DNA from: Apodemus sylvaticus
Taxonomy: Eukaryota > Chordata > Mammalia > Rodentia > Muridae
Length of the DNA stretch: 64,000 bases
Reading direction: 5' to 3'
Assembly (NCBI RefSeq): GCF_947179515.1
Contig: NC_067495.1
Coordinates: 29,239,004 to 29,303,003 of the forward strand
The position numbers and the translations under genes are program-made. Under the pieces are notes generated by a model. That model saw nothing but the letters and a program-made list of their open reading frames with translations, was not told the origin of the DNA and made no database searches. This document shows positions 11,511-21,072 of the stretch, piece after piece (the stretch's first letter is position 1; the number at the start of each line of letters is the position of its first letter).

Positions 11511-11714
11511 CAGTGCTTCTTACCCTTCCTCATGCTATGACCCTTTAATACAGTTACTCATATTGTGGTGACCCCAACCATAAAATTATTTTTGTTGCTA
11601 CTTTATACCTGTAATTTTGTTACTTCTATGAATCATAATGTAAGTATATGATATACAGGATATCTGATATGCAAACCCTCCCCAAAGGGATTGCAACTCA
11701 CAGGTTGAGAACTG
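11511..11714. mobile_element. URR1-type non-autonomous hAT transposon
   Basis: The element starts CAGTGCTTCTTACCC and ends ...GGTTGAGAACTG, a degraded inverted pair of the hAT-Charlie terminus CAGTGGTTCTCAAC. Internal words such as 'gaccctttaatacagtt' and 'aggatatctgatatgc' are typical of the rodent URR1 family. A second copy is at 52073-52300. Confidence 0.8.
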
Positions 11715-11921
11715 TTATTCTACACCTGTAGGTAATTCAGGACCAGGAGAGGCTCCTAACATTAAACTAGTAGGAGAGGTTTGTTTTGATTTAATCCGTT
11801 TGTAGCATTTTAGAGAGAAATAGTTTGGTTCCATCTCCTTGGGGTTTCACCTGGGTGGGTTTCTGAGCAACTGAAGTAAGCCCATAAGTGCCAGCTATTA
11901 AAAGTTGTTTATTAACTGACG
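11715..11921. other. Intronic DNA without recognised feature
   Basis: Nothing recognised. Confidence 0.5.
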
Positions 11922-12145
11922 CCTGGCAGTGCAGATATAATCTTGTTACTTGGGGTGTTGAGGCAGAAGGATGGTAAATTCAAAGCTCCCGTTTGTTAGG
12001 TTATCCTGAACAATGTAGGGAAACTGTTTCAAATGTTAAAAATAATATTTTAAAAGATTGGGAATAATAGCTCAATGGTAGAGGATTTGTCTAATGTGTG
12101 AGGTTCTGGATTCAATCCCCTACATTGCAAAAATTGTATTTAAAG
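11922..12145 (+). mobile_element. RSINE1/B4-type SINE, plus strand
   Basis: A B1-like half ('ggggtgttgaggcagaagga') is followed by an ID-like half ('aatagctcaatggtagagga', 'ggttctggattcaatcccct'). Confidence 0.7.
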
Positions 12146-12348
12146 GGAGTCTTTTTGAAATAATGTTTGTCCCAGATACTTTCAAAAGGACATGTTTAAC
12201 ACAATAATCTCTTTGTCTCTTCTTAGTTCAGAGTCGGCTTTGTGAAAAACAGATGTCAATAGACCGACAGCTTTTTGCTCTTAGAAGCATTTGGTATGCT
12301 GTATCTTTTGAGTTTATCATTGGAATTATTTCTTTTTTCCTCTTTAAA

Positions 12349-12383
<35 letters not shown>

Positions 12384-12495
12384 GTCAAAGGACAACTCAC
12401 AGGAATTGGTTTACTCTTTCCATCATGTGGATCCTGAGACTGAACTCAGAATGTTAGGCTTGGCTATAAGTTCCTTTGCCCACTAAGTTAGCCCA
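12349..12495 (-). mobile_element. (TG)n plus B3-type SINE, minus strand
   Basis: The (TG)n run at ~12350-12380 is followed by 'aggtcaaaggacaactcaca', 'ccatcatgtggatcctgag' and 'actgaactcagaatgttagg', the reverse of a B3 tail and body. Confidence 0.65.
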
Positions 12496-12504
12496 GGTCC
12501 TAGG

Positions 12505-12652
12505 TTTTCTGTTTGTTTTTTTGTTTTGTTTTTCAGGAATAGTTTCATGTAGTTCAATTGACACTGAATTGGTCTTGAGTGGAGGATGATCTTAAACTCC
12601 TAGCCTTCTAGTTTTTCCCCTCCACATTCCAAATATGTGCACCACCACTGAT
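12505..12652 (-). mobile_element. Old B1 relic, minus strand
   Basis: T-rich start, 'tttcatgtagttcaattgac', 'atgatcttaaactcctagcc' and 'atgtgcaccaccactgatg' follow reverse B1 order. Confidence 0.5.
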
Positions 12653-12689
12653 GTGTTCATGAAAAGATAGAGGTATAAGAATATGTTCT

Positions 12690-12888
12690 GTGTGGGTGTG
12701 GTGAGGTATGGGAGAGAGGAGGTACCCATACAATATAGTATAGAATAGAGTTTATTCAGGGCCTGGGGAGAGGAGTTACGGGGGTAGTAGAGGCAGGGAA
12801 AGGCAGAGAGAGGGAGAGAGTAGAGAAGTAGAGGCTGGCCATGACCATGTGGAGAGAGGGGGAGCAAGAGAGTAAGAGAGCAAAAGAG

Positions 12889-12946
<58 letters not shown>

Positions 12947-13180
12947 GAAGAAGAAGAGGAGGAGGAGGAGGAGGAGGAGGAGAGAAGAGAAGAGAAGAGA
13001 AGAGAAGAGAAGAGAAGAGAAGAGAAGAGAAGAGAAGAGAAGAGAGAGGAGGGGGTGAGCAGTCCCTTTCATATTGGGTCAGGCCTACCTGGCTGTTGCT
13101 AGGTAACTGTGGGGAGGAGCATACCTGACTGTTGCCAGGTAATTGTGGAGTGGAGTTTAGACAGAATGCTAACAACCACC
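12690..13180 (+). repeat. GA-rich rodent dispersed repeat, copy 1
   Basis: The segment 'gagtttattcagggcctggg...aggctggccatgacca' reappears in related form at 60020-60205 ('gtttagtcagggcatgggga...aggctggccatgagca'). The right part ('aggcctacctggctgttgct', 'ttgccaggtaattgtgga') completes it. I do not assign a database family name. Confidence 0.6.
12882..13055 (+). repeat. 174-base uninterrupted polypurine tract
   Basis: Every base from 12882 to 13055 is A or G. It consists of (GA)n, then (GAA)n and (GGA)n, then a long AAGAG/AGAGA pentamer array. Long open frames on both strands here (E/R-rich or L/S-rich) are translated low-complexity DNA. Confidence 0.97.
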
Positions 13181-13601
13181 CTCAACTTGGAAATGTTTTG
13201 TCATCCATCCTTTGCACACATTCTCATACTTTCATGGTTTTAATATTGAGACATGTCAATAAGAATTATCTCTCTCTATATAAATTTTAGTGTGTGGTTG
13301 TCTTAGTCTCTTAAATTATTCTTTGTTCCAAGACCAAAGTTTGAAAACCCTCAATACTACAGACACTTTTGATACGAGAAGTTGTGAGAGGTTGAAACAG
13401 TTGTCCTGTGCATGGAGAATGTCTGACATCTGCGATCTCTTCCCACTTGATGGGCTATTCCTGGTAATGTCTTGGAGGAGGAGTTATTGCTTTTATATTC
13501 ATTCAGTAGATGTTAGATGTCTTATATAAAGGTATGATTACATGTGTGTTATCTCAGTAAAGGGCATGACTTATATCTCTTTTCCTTCCTTTTTTCCTTC
13601 A
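13181..13601. other. Intronic DNA without recognised feature
   Basis: No motif-bearing open frame or confident repeat. Confidence 0.5.
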
Positions 13602-13745
13602 TATTTTTTTTTTAAAGAGACAGCATCTCATTCTGTAACTCCAACTGGCTAGAACCTCCCTGTATACACAAGGCTGGTCTTGAACTCACAGCAGTCCCCC
13701 TGTTTCAGCCTCCCAGAGTGTTGGGATTATAGTCAGGAACAACCA
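13602..13745 (-). mobile_element. B1 SINE, minus strand
   Basis: 'aagagacagcatctcattct', 'ggctggtcttgaactcacag' and 'agtgttgggattatag' show a reverse B1. Confidence 0.7.
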
Positions 13746-13814
13746 TGTATTTCTGGACTAAAATGAAAACTGAAAACAATACCAAAACAAGGAACATGTC
13801 TTTTGTTTGGCTGT

Positions 13815-13942
13815 TTGCCTGAGACCTAGTGCCACTAGAGAGATGCAGACTGCCTCACCTTGCAGTCCAAGCTGGCCTCGAACTTGCTGTCTCAGCTTTC
13901 TGAGTAGCTGGAATTACAGCAAATACCATGATGCCCAACTCT
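13815..13942 (-). mobile_element. Old B1-like relic, minus strand
   Basis: 'gtccaagctggcctcgaact' and 'ctgagtagctggaattacag' show a reverse B1-like monomer. Confidence 0.55.
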
Positions 13943-14250
13943 AATCCTTTCTAAACTCTTCTAAAAATAGAAGTAAAAGGAGGACTCTCAACCTCATTTT
14001 CTTAGGTCAACATTGCTCTGATACTAATGTCAGATGTAGGTACCATAAGAAAAGACAACTAAAGGCCAATATCTCAGATGAACATATACACAGAAATCTT
14101 TGATAAAACCCTATCCATCTGAATCCAATGATGTATTCAAAGGACCATAAGCCATAAACAAGTGGGTTTATCTTGAAATTCAAGCTTGCTTTAAATATGC
14201 AAAACAATGTGATTCACTATATCAACAGAGTGAAGGGTAAAAGGGTAAAT

Positions 14251-15178
14251 GGCAAGAGTCACCCCAAGATACTTTATACTGTTTGTGGCTATTGTGAAGG
14301 GGGTCATTTCCCTAATTTCTTTCTCAGCCTGCTTATCCTTTGAGTATAGGAAGGCCACTGATTTGCTTGAGTTGATTTTATAACCTGCCACTTTGCTGAA
14401 GTTGTTTATTAGCTGTAGGAGCTCTCTAGTGGAGTTCTTTGGGTCACTTAGGTAGACGATCATGTCGTCTGCAAATAATGATAGTTTGACTTCTTCCTTT
14501 CCAATTTGTATCCCTTTGACCTCCTTATGTTGTCGAATTGCCCGAGCTAGTACCTCAAGTACAATATTGAAAAGATAAGGAGAAAGGGGGCAGCCTTGTC
14601 TGGTCCCTGATTTCAGTGGGATTGCTTCAAGTTTCTCTCCATTTAGTTTGATGCTGGCTACCGGTTTGCTGTATATTGCTTTTACTATGTTTAGGTATGG
14701 GCCTTGAATTCCTGTTCTCTCCAAGACTTTAAGCATGAAAGGATGCTGAATTTTGTCAAATGCTTTTTCAGCATCCAATGAAATGACCATGTGGTTTTGT
14801 TCTTTGAGTTTGTTTATGTAGTGGATTGTATTGATGGATTTCCGTATATTGAACCAACCCTGCATTCCCGGGATAAAGCCTACTTGATCATGGTGGATGA
14901 TCGTTTTGATGTGTTCTTGGATTCGGTTGGCAAGAATTTTATTGAGTATTTTTGCATCGATGTTCATAAGGGAAATTGGTCTGAAGTTCTCTTTCTTTGT
15001 TGGATCTTTTTGTGGCTTTGGTATCAGCATAATTGTGGCTTCGTAGAAGGAATTGGGTAGTGTTCCTTCTGTTTCTATTTTGTGGAATAGTTTGAAGAGT
15101 ATTGGTGTTAACTCTTCTTTGAAGGTCTGGTAGAATTCTGCACTGAAGCCATCTGGTCCTGTGCTTTTTTTGGTTACC
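14251..15178 (-). mobile_element. L1 ORF2 reverse-transcriptase fragment, tail-less, minus strand
   Basis: This is the longest open frame of the window (minus, ATG at ~15180, 329 codons including a short non-L1 end). It encodes the L1 reverse-transcriptase core: KKSTGPDGFSAEFYQ near residue 5, LDAEKAFDKIQ near 134, SGTRQGCPLSPYLFN near 191, then the catalytic FADDM near 236, ending at IKYLGVTL near 305. It lacks the endonuclease, the C-terminal part, a 3' UTR and any poly(A). It sits in reverse orientation inside the ancient plus-strand L1, whose sequence resumes at about 15179. It is a dead fragment although its frame is open. Confidence 0.85.
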
Positions 15179-15209
15179 ATTTTAATAGATGTTTAAGAAG
15201 CACTTGACA

Positions 15210-16200
15210 CTTTGTTTCTGTATCTCCTCCCATGGGTATTTTGATCCCCCTTCTAAGACGTCCAAAGTATCCACACGTTGGTCTTCTTTCTTCTTGAGCT
15301 TCATGTGGTCTGTGAATTTTATCTTGGGTATTCCAAGCTTTTGGGCTAATATCCACTTATCAGTGAGTGCATACCATGTGCGTTCTTTTGTGACTGGGTT
15401 ACCTCACTCAGGATGATATTTTCTAGCTCCATTCATTTGCCTAAGAATTTCATGAATTCATTGTTTTTAATAGCTGAGTAGTACTCCATTGTGTAAATAT
15501 ACCACATTTTCTGTATCCATTCCTCTGTTGAGGGGCATCTGGGTTCTTTTCAGCTTCCGGCTATTATTAATAAGGCTGCTATGAACATAGTGAACCATGG
15601 AGCAGAGACTGAAGGAAAGACCATCCAGAGACTGCCCCACCTGGGGATTCATCCCATACACAGTCACCAAACCCAGACACTATTGTGGATGGCAACAAGT
15701 GCTTGCTGACAGGAGCCTGATATATCTCTCTCCTGAGAGGCTCTGCCAGTACCTGACAATTACAGAGATAGGTGCTGTCAGCCAACCAATGGATTGAGCA
15801 CAGGGTCCCCAATGGAGGATCTAGAGAAAGGACCCATGGAGCTGAAGGGGTTTGCAGCCCCATAGGAGGAACACCAGTATGAACTAACCAGTACGCCCCA
15901 GAGCTCCCAGGGACTAAACCACCAACCAAAGAGTACACATGGAGGGACCCATGGCTCCAGCTGTGTATGTAGCAGAGGATGGCCTTGTCAGATATCAATG
16001 GGAGGAGAGGACCTTGGTCCTGTGAAGGCTCGATGCCCCAGTGTTGGGGAGTTCGACGGTGATGAGGTGGGTTGGTGAGCAGGAGGAGGGGGATGGGATA
16101 GGGGGTTTTCAGAGGGGAAACCAGGAAAGGGGATAACATTTGAAATGTAAATAAAGAAAAAAATCTAATAAAAAAGGGAGAAAAACCATTAAACAAAAAA
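15210..16200 (+). mobile_element. Young L1 3' end with 5' inversion (twin priming)
   Basis: The left part, 15210-15591, is inverted: on the minus strand it reads the ORF2 C-terminus (...MEYYSAIK-like region) into the start of the 3' UTR. The right part, ~15597-16200, is in plus orientation. It begins ATGGAGCAGAGACTGAAGG, exactly where the inverted part stops in L1 order, and runs through the 3' UTR to 'gaaatgtaaataaag' and an A-rich tail. Target-site duplications flank the whole: AAGCACTTGACA at 15198-15209 and AAGTACTTGACA at 16201-16212 (11 of 12). Confidence 0.9.
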
Positions 16201-16440
16201 AAGTACTTGACAAAGTTCCACATTCTTTCCTGATAAAAATTCTTAACAAAATATGTATTGAAAGAAAAATTTTAACATAATGAAGGACATTTATGGAAAA
16301 AGCTCCACAACTAATATCAAAATCAGTGATGACAACTGAAAATTTTTCTTTTAAGATCCTATACAGGTGAGGGTACCCACTCTCATCACGTTTATTCAAA
16401 AACAGTATAAAAATTACTCGAAAGAATAGTCAGGCAAGCC

Positions 16441-16608
16441 CGGCGGTGGTGGTACAGCCTTTAATTCCAGAACTCTGGGAGGCAGAGGCAGGCAGATTTC
16501 TGAGTTTGAGGCCAGCCTGGTCTACAGAGTGAGTTTCAGGATAGCCAGGGCTACACAGAGAAACCCTGTCTCGAAAAAACAAACAAACAAACAAAAAACC
16601 AAACAAAC
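16441..16608 (+). mobile_element. Young B1 SINE with 17-base duplication
   Basis: A full B1 monomer of the Mus type ('gcagatttctgagtttgagg') with an AAAC-rich tail. Flanked by a perfect direct repeat GAATAGTCAGGCAAGCC at 16424-16440 and 16609-16625. Confidence 0.95.
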
Positions 16609-16786
16609 GAATAGTCAGGCAAGCCAGGGGTGATAGTTCAGTCTGTAATCCCAGTGCTTGGACGGTGGAATTTCAAAGTATGCTTCAATCATATCATAAG
16701 TTAGAGGCTAACCTACTCAAACCCCATATAGAACCCTTTATATAACCCCATAACGGGGTATACAAAACCCCGTTTAAAAAAGAGTG

Positions 16787-16994
16787 CACCGGAGAGATGT
16801 CCCAGTAGTTAAGAGCACTAGCTGTTCTTCCAGAGGATCCAGGTTCAGTTCCTAGCATCTACATGGTGGCTCACAACTATCTGTAACTCCCAGAGGATCC
16901 AACACTCTCTTCTGGTCTCCTTGGATATTGCACACATAGACATATACACAAGCAAAATAGACGTACACATAAAATTAAAATACAAAATAAAAAA
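16787..16994 (+). mobile_element. B3 SINE, plus strand
   Basis: 'gttaagagcactagctgttc', 'acatggtggctcacaactat', 'ctgtaactcccagaggatcc', then the AT-rich tail. The tRNA-derived head (A/B-box region) is at the left. Confidence 0.85.
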
Positions 16995-17171
16995 GAGCAC
17001 AAAGGCAAGAAAGAGATATAAATGACATCTAAATCTGAAAGGAAGAGGAAACATTGTTCCAGTTTGCAGCTGGCATGATTCTGTAGGAGGAAACACAAAA
17101 GTTTGATAGAACTAATAAATGAATCTGATAAAGTTGGTACACACCAAATTAACACACAAAGTCAACTGCAC

Positions 17172-17393
17172 TTTTGGCAAGCAGTGCTGGAGGTCAACCC
17201 CAGAGCCTTATGAATGCTAGGTAAGTGCTCTGTCTGCCACTGTGCTATATCTCCAATTCTTCTGTGTGACAGGTCTCTCTCTGTGTAGCCCTCACTGGCT
17301 TGGAACTCACTGGGTCACCATTCACAGAGATCTGCATGTCTCTGCTTCCAGATGCTAGGAATATAGATATGTGCCACCATGTCTGACTTATAT
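17172..17393 (-). mobile_element. B4 SINE, minus strand
   Basis: A reverse ID-like part ('aaccccagagccttatgaat') precedes a reverse B1-like part ('gtagccctcactggcttgga', 'atagatatgtgccaccatgt'). Confidence 0.7.
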
Positions 17394-17574
17394 ACAGTTC
17401 TGCTTAGGGTAGTCTTAAAGGAAAAAACAACTAGGGAAGAATTTGACCAAGGAAGTGAAAGACATATATGTTGAAAACAATAAATATTGATGAAGAAATT
17501 AAGAAGAAATATAAGTAGAAAGATAGTCTGTGCTTGTAAGTTGGAAGAATTACTATGTTAAAATGTCTACATTA

Positions 17575-17690
17575 GCTGGGCCTGTAAGCCCAGTATTCAA
17601 GAGGTGGAGGCAGAAGTGTCAGGAGTATTAGTTTGGGGCTAGCCTGAGCCACATGAGAGCACTTCCCCAACAGAAAACTCAAATAAAATG
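17575..17690 (+). mobile_element. B1/B4 relic, plus strand
   Basis: 'agctgggcctgtaagcccag', 'gaggtggaggcagaag' and 'ggctagcctgagccacatga' follow B1 order. Confidence 0.6.
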
Positions 17691-18134
17691 TTCACATTAT
17701 CAAATATGATTTATATATTTAATGTAATCCTATGAAATTTCAAAGATCTCTTCACAAAAGTAGAAAAAAAACCCTTAAAATTTGTGTTCTGTGTATGAAA
17801 ACCCAGAATAGGCAACAGAGTCTTCAAAAAGGAAAGCGAAGGTGGAGGCACCACACTTCTTTATCTTAAATGATTAGAGAAGGCACTAGGCAATCAAAAT
17901 GCCATGAAACAAGACTTGTACACCATTTGAGCAAACCAACCAACCCAGAAATGAATTCAAGAGTACCTAGTTAATTAGAGTTTGACAAGACCACCAAGGA
18001 GATAAAATGGACAGGAATATTTATCACTAAATTATGAGGAAAACTGGATATTTACATGTATTATGAAGAAGAAAGCCAGAGCCTCATTTTATAACTAATA
18101 TAATAATTCACTTAAAATGTTTTGCTTCATATTC

Positions 18135-18297
18135 TTTTTTCTTTCTTTTTTTAAATTTTTTTATTCAATATATTTTTTTATTTACATTTCAAATGATTTC
18201 CCCTTTTTTAGACCCCCATTCTTTTTTCTTTCTTCCTTTCTTCCTCCTTCTTCCTTCCTTCCTTCCTTCCTTCCTTCCTTCCTTTCTTTCTTTCTCT

Positions 18298-18365
<68 letters not shown>

Positions 18366-18508
18366 TTTTTTTGATTTTTTGAGACAGGGTTTCTCTGTGT
18401 AGCCCTGGCTGTCCTGGAACTCAGACCAGGCTGGCTTTGAACTCAGAAATCTGTCTGCCTCTGCCTCTCAAGTGCTGGGATTAAAGGCGTGTGCCACCAC
18501 CGCCTGGC
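18135..18508 (-). mobile_element. B1 SINE with long (TTCC)n/(TTTC)n tail and an L1 3'-end scrap, minus strand
   Basis: The B1 body is at 18373-18508 and the tetranucleotide tail at ~18221-18372. Between tail and left flank lies a ~60-base reverse L1 3' terminus (18155-18220; 'tttatttacatttcaaatga', 'tttcccctttttta'). The whole is flanked by TTTTGCTTCATATTC at 18120-18134 and 18509-18523 (15 of 15). Confidence 0.85.
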
Positions 18509-18640
18509 TTTTGCTTCATATTCAAAAAGGCAGTCAAAGTGGATAAAAGTCCCAAATATAAAACCTGGGACTGTAAATCTTATAGAAGAAAACATAGGAG
18601 AAAAGATGTTTGATATTGGCTTTGACTATTTGCTTTTGAA

Positions 18641-18814
18641 CATTTTGTTCTTTTTTTAATATTTGTTTATTTTGTTTTTATTTATTTTTTATGTATATGA
18701 GAACGCTGTAGCTGTACAGATGGTTGTGATTCACCATGTGGTAGCTTGGATTTGAACTCAGGACCTCTGGAAGAGCAATCAGTGTTCTTAACCGCTGAGC
18801 CATCTCTTCAGCCC
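18641..18814 (-). mobile_element. B2 SINE with 18-base duplication, minus strand
   Basis: Reverse B2: 'ttgaactcaggacctctgga', 'gttcttaaccgctgagccat', 'ctcttcagccc'. Flanked by a perfect TGACTATTTGCTTTTGAA at 18623-18640 and 18815-18832. Confidence 0.95.
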
Positions 18815-18834
18815 TGACTATTTGCTTTTGAAAC

Positions 18835-19045
18835 TGGAGTCTTACTGCATATAACCTAGTCTACTTCAAACTCTAGACCCTTTGTACCTGTTTCTGGATT
18901 ACTAAAATTATAGATGTGCATCGCTACATTTGTCTGACTCTATTGCTTTTTATAAAAAAATATTTTTCTTTGTGTAGTACTAGGGATTGGAACAAGGGCT
19001 TCTCATATACTACACATGTTTTCAGCCACTGAGCTATATCCTCCT
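18835..19045 (-). mobile_element. B4-type SINE, old, minus strand
   Basis: A reverse B1-like part ('taaaattatagatgtgcatc') is followed by a reverse ID-like part ('gtactagggattggaacaag', 'cagccactgagctatatcct'). Confidence 0.6.
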
Positions 19046-19111
19046 AGGCTAACAGTGATCCTTTTGAATATCATGCACAAGCATACACAACAGAAGCAAA
19101 AACAAGTTGTT

Positions 19112-19270
19112 GGGGCCGGAGAGACGGTTCTATGGTTAAGAGCACTTGCTGCTCCTCCGGATTACCTGGGTTCAGTTTCCAGCACCCACATGGCAGCTCA
19201 CAACCACTTACAGCTCTGGGTTCTTGGGGTCTATCTGATGACCTCTTCTGGTGTACCAGGCATGAATGTG
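19112..19270 (+). mobile_element. B3 SINE, plus strand, cut by B1
   Basis: 'gccggagagacggttctatg', 'gttaagagcacttgctgct' and 'cagcacccacatggcagctc' show a B3 whose 3' part is replaced by the adjoining B1. Confidence 0.8.
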
Positions 19271-19420
19271 GTACAGATGGTAGTGGCGCATGCCTTTCAT
19301 CTCAGCACTTGGGAGGCAGAGGCAGGTGAATCTCTGAGTTTGAGGCTAGCCTTATCTACAGAGCAAATTTCAGGATAGCCAGGGATAAACAAGAGAAAGC
19401 TTGTCTTGAACAAAGCAAAA
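19271..19420 (+). mobile_element. B1 SINE, plus strand
   Basis: 'agtggcgcatgcctttcatc', 'gcacttgggaggcagaggca' and 'caggatagccagggataaac', then a CAAA/CCAAA-rich tail. Confidence 0.85.
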
Positions 19421-19508
19421 TCAAACCAAACCAAACCAAAGAAACCAAAACCAGTGTGTTTTTCTTATCAACCTAAAGGACTTATGTACTAACAAAAAAA
19501 TAGCCCAT

Positions 19509-19662
19509 GAAGCTAGGTGTGTGGTGGTGCAAACCTTTAACCCCGCCACTTGGGAGGCAGAGGCAGCTGGATCTTTGTGAGTTTGAATTTGAGGCCAGCC
19601 TAGTTTACATAGCACAGCCAGAGCTACATAATAGAGGGACCCTATCTAAAAAACAACCCCTC
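19509..19662 (+). mobile_element. B1 SINE, plus strand
   Basis: 'gtgtggtggtgcaaaccttt', 'cacttgggaggcagaggcag' and 'gaggccagcctagtttacat'. Confidence 0.8.
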
Positions 19663-20121
19663 CCAAACCACAAACAGTAGCAACAACAACAGCAACCAAA
19701 AAGAAAGAAAGAAGGAAAGAAAATTAAAGGTAAATACAGCTTATGGATTGGAAGGATGTATATACGTTCATATAAAAACAAGGACTAATACAACTTGCCA
19801 TCAGGAAAACAAGCCAATTAGACAAGTAGACAAAGGTCTTGAGTAAAAAATTTCCCCCAGACAACATACAAATGGCCAATAGGGATGTGAAAAAGCATTC
19901 AGATTCAGTAACCATTAGCAAAATGAAAATAAAAACCACCGTGAGAAATCACCTCACAGCTGCTCTGTAGGGTATTTATCAAAAAGAGGAGCAATGACAC
20001 ATTGGCAAGGATCTGGAGAAAAGCGAACCATGATAGACTGTCGCTGGGACAGTAGATTAGTATAGCCACCATGGCAATGGATATGGAAGTTCCTAAAAAC
20101 TAAAGAAAGGCAATAAGTAAG

Positions 20122-20191
20122 TGGGGCTGGGAATGTAGCTCAGTGGGTTAGCACGTCCTGAGCAAGCACAGGGTCCTGAGTTTGATGCTCA

Positions 20192-20194
<3 letters not shown>
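20122..20194 (+). mobile_element. ID element, plus strand
   Basis: 'gggctgggaatgtagctcag', 'ggttagcacgtcctgagcaa' and 'gggtcctgagtttgatgctc' match the BC1/tRNA-Ala-derived ID SINE. Its A-rich tail has turned into the following microsatellite. Confidence 0.8.

Positions 20195-20281
<87 letters not shown>
20190..20281 (+). repeat. (CA)n-(GA)n compound microsatellite
   Basis: (CA)n to ~20234, then (GA)n to 20280. It grew from the ID tail. Confidence 0.95.
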
Positions 20282-20282
<1 letters not shown>

Positions 20283-20690
20283 CATCAATTCCTGTTCTCT
20301 GTGTTAAAAAAAAAATCTGTTCTCAAATGTTCCAAGCAGTTTTTTTCCCAGTGGCTAAAATGACTTAAGTGTCTGTCAGATGAGTAAATGTAGAAATTGT
20401 GGCATACATATACATATGTACACAATGGATTATTATTTAGTCTTTCAAAAAGATATGTTATTGTGTCAGTACTGGTGAATAAGAAAGGCATTATGCTAAG
20501 TGAAATGAAATGATCTAGACACAGAAAGAAATCTACTATATGATCTCATTATGTGTGGAATCGGAAAAGGTTGGGTACACAGAAACAGAATAGAACTGTG
20601 GCTAGCAGGGCCAGGGAAAGGTAGGAACTAGGGAAGAATGTAGGTCCACGGGCACACACTTGCATTTAATGCGCTGTGTATTGAAAATTT

Positions 20691-21058
20691 ACTAAGAGGG
20701 TAGATTTTAGGCATTCCCACTATATGCACTTATATATGTGCACACACACATACATAAACACAAGCATGCCAACACACATATGCCAGCACACACAATGGTA
20801 ACAATAGAATGTGAGGGAAATGTTAAGTTACTTGACTCTAGTTATAATTTCAATATGGATATGCATGCCAAAACATCATTTCTTATACCTTTAATTTATA
20901 CAATAATATACCTATAAGTGTATATGTATGTACTGAGGATTTTTTTTGTATCTTCCTTAAGCCCACCAAGGCCCCAATCTGATATCTAGGGAAATGTAAA
21001 GAGATAACTTTCTTCTCTCTTGCATTTTTCACAGATTAACATATCTTCTGGAAAACGT
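20691..21058. other. Intronic DNA, weak CA-rich stretch only
   Basis: Imperfect CACA/ACATA runs at 20735-20800, then unassigned DNA. Confidence 0.5.
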
Positions 21059-21072
21059 GTTGCCACGGCAAC
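21059..21072. promoter_or_regulatory. Perfect palindromic X-box (RFX-type site)
   Basis: GTTGCCACGGCAAC is two exact inverted half-sites GTTGCC/GGCAAC with a two-base spacer. This is the arrangement of the RFX-family X-box (EF-C type). Function is inferred from the motif alone. It lies in one of the least repetitive parts of the window and outside any recognised mobile element. Confidence 0.6.

Larger units (their letters stand above)
13985..20690 (+). mobile_element. Ancient L1 (eutherian L1M-type), plus strand, discontinuous
   Basis: One very old plus-strand L1 ORF2 can be followed in pieces: 13985-14250, 15179-15209, 16201-16423, 16995-17171, 17394-17574, 17691-18134, 18524-18640, 19046-19111, 19421-19508, 19700-20120 and 20290-20690. 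Recognisable steps are the reverse-transcriptase part ('tcaacagagtgaagg...tagatg...cacttgacaaagtt'), the long mid-ORF2 part and the C-terminal block ('caaatggccaatagggatgt', 'gcaaggatctggagaaaagc', 'cacaatggattattatttag'). Every frame is broken. The gaps are filled exactly by younger insertions, several with target-site duplications. Confidence 0.75.

Noticed and set aside
11163..11540. 125-codon plus-strand frame as a possible Reps2 exon
   Set aside because: No EH-domain residues, no convincing splice sites, and it runs into a URR1 transposon.
12350..12380. (TG)n as a possible Z-DNA regulatory element
   Set aside because: It is part of an old B3-associated TG tail; many similar runs exist in the window.
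12756..13175. Long overlapping frames (95-139 codons) rich in E/R or L/S
   Set aside because: They lie in the polypurine/polypyrimidine tract; stops are absent because of composition, not coding.
15579..16223. 214-codon minus-strand frame
   Set aside because: It is the antisense of the plus-strand L1 3' UTR; similar antisense frames recur at every L1 3' UTR in the window.
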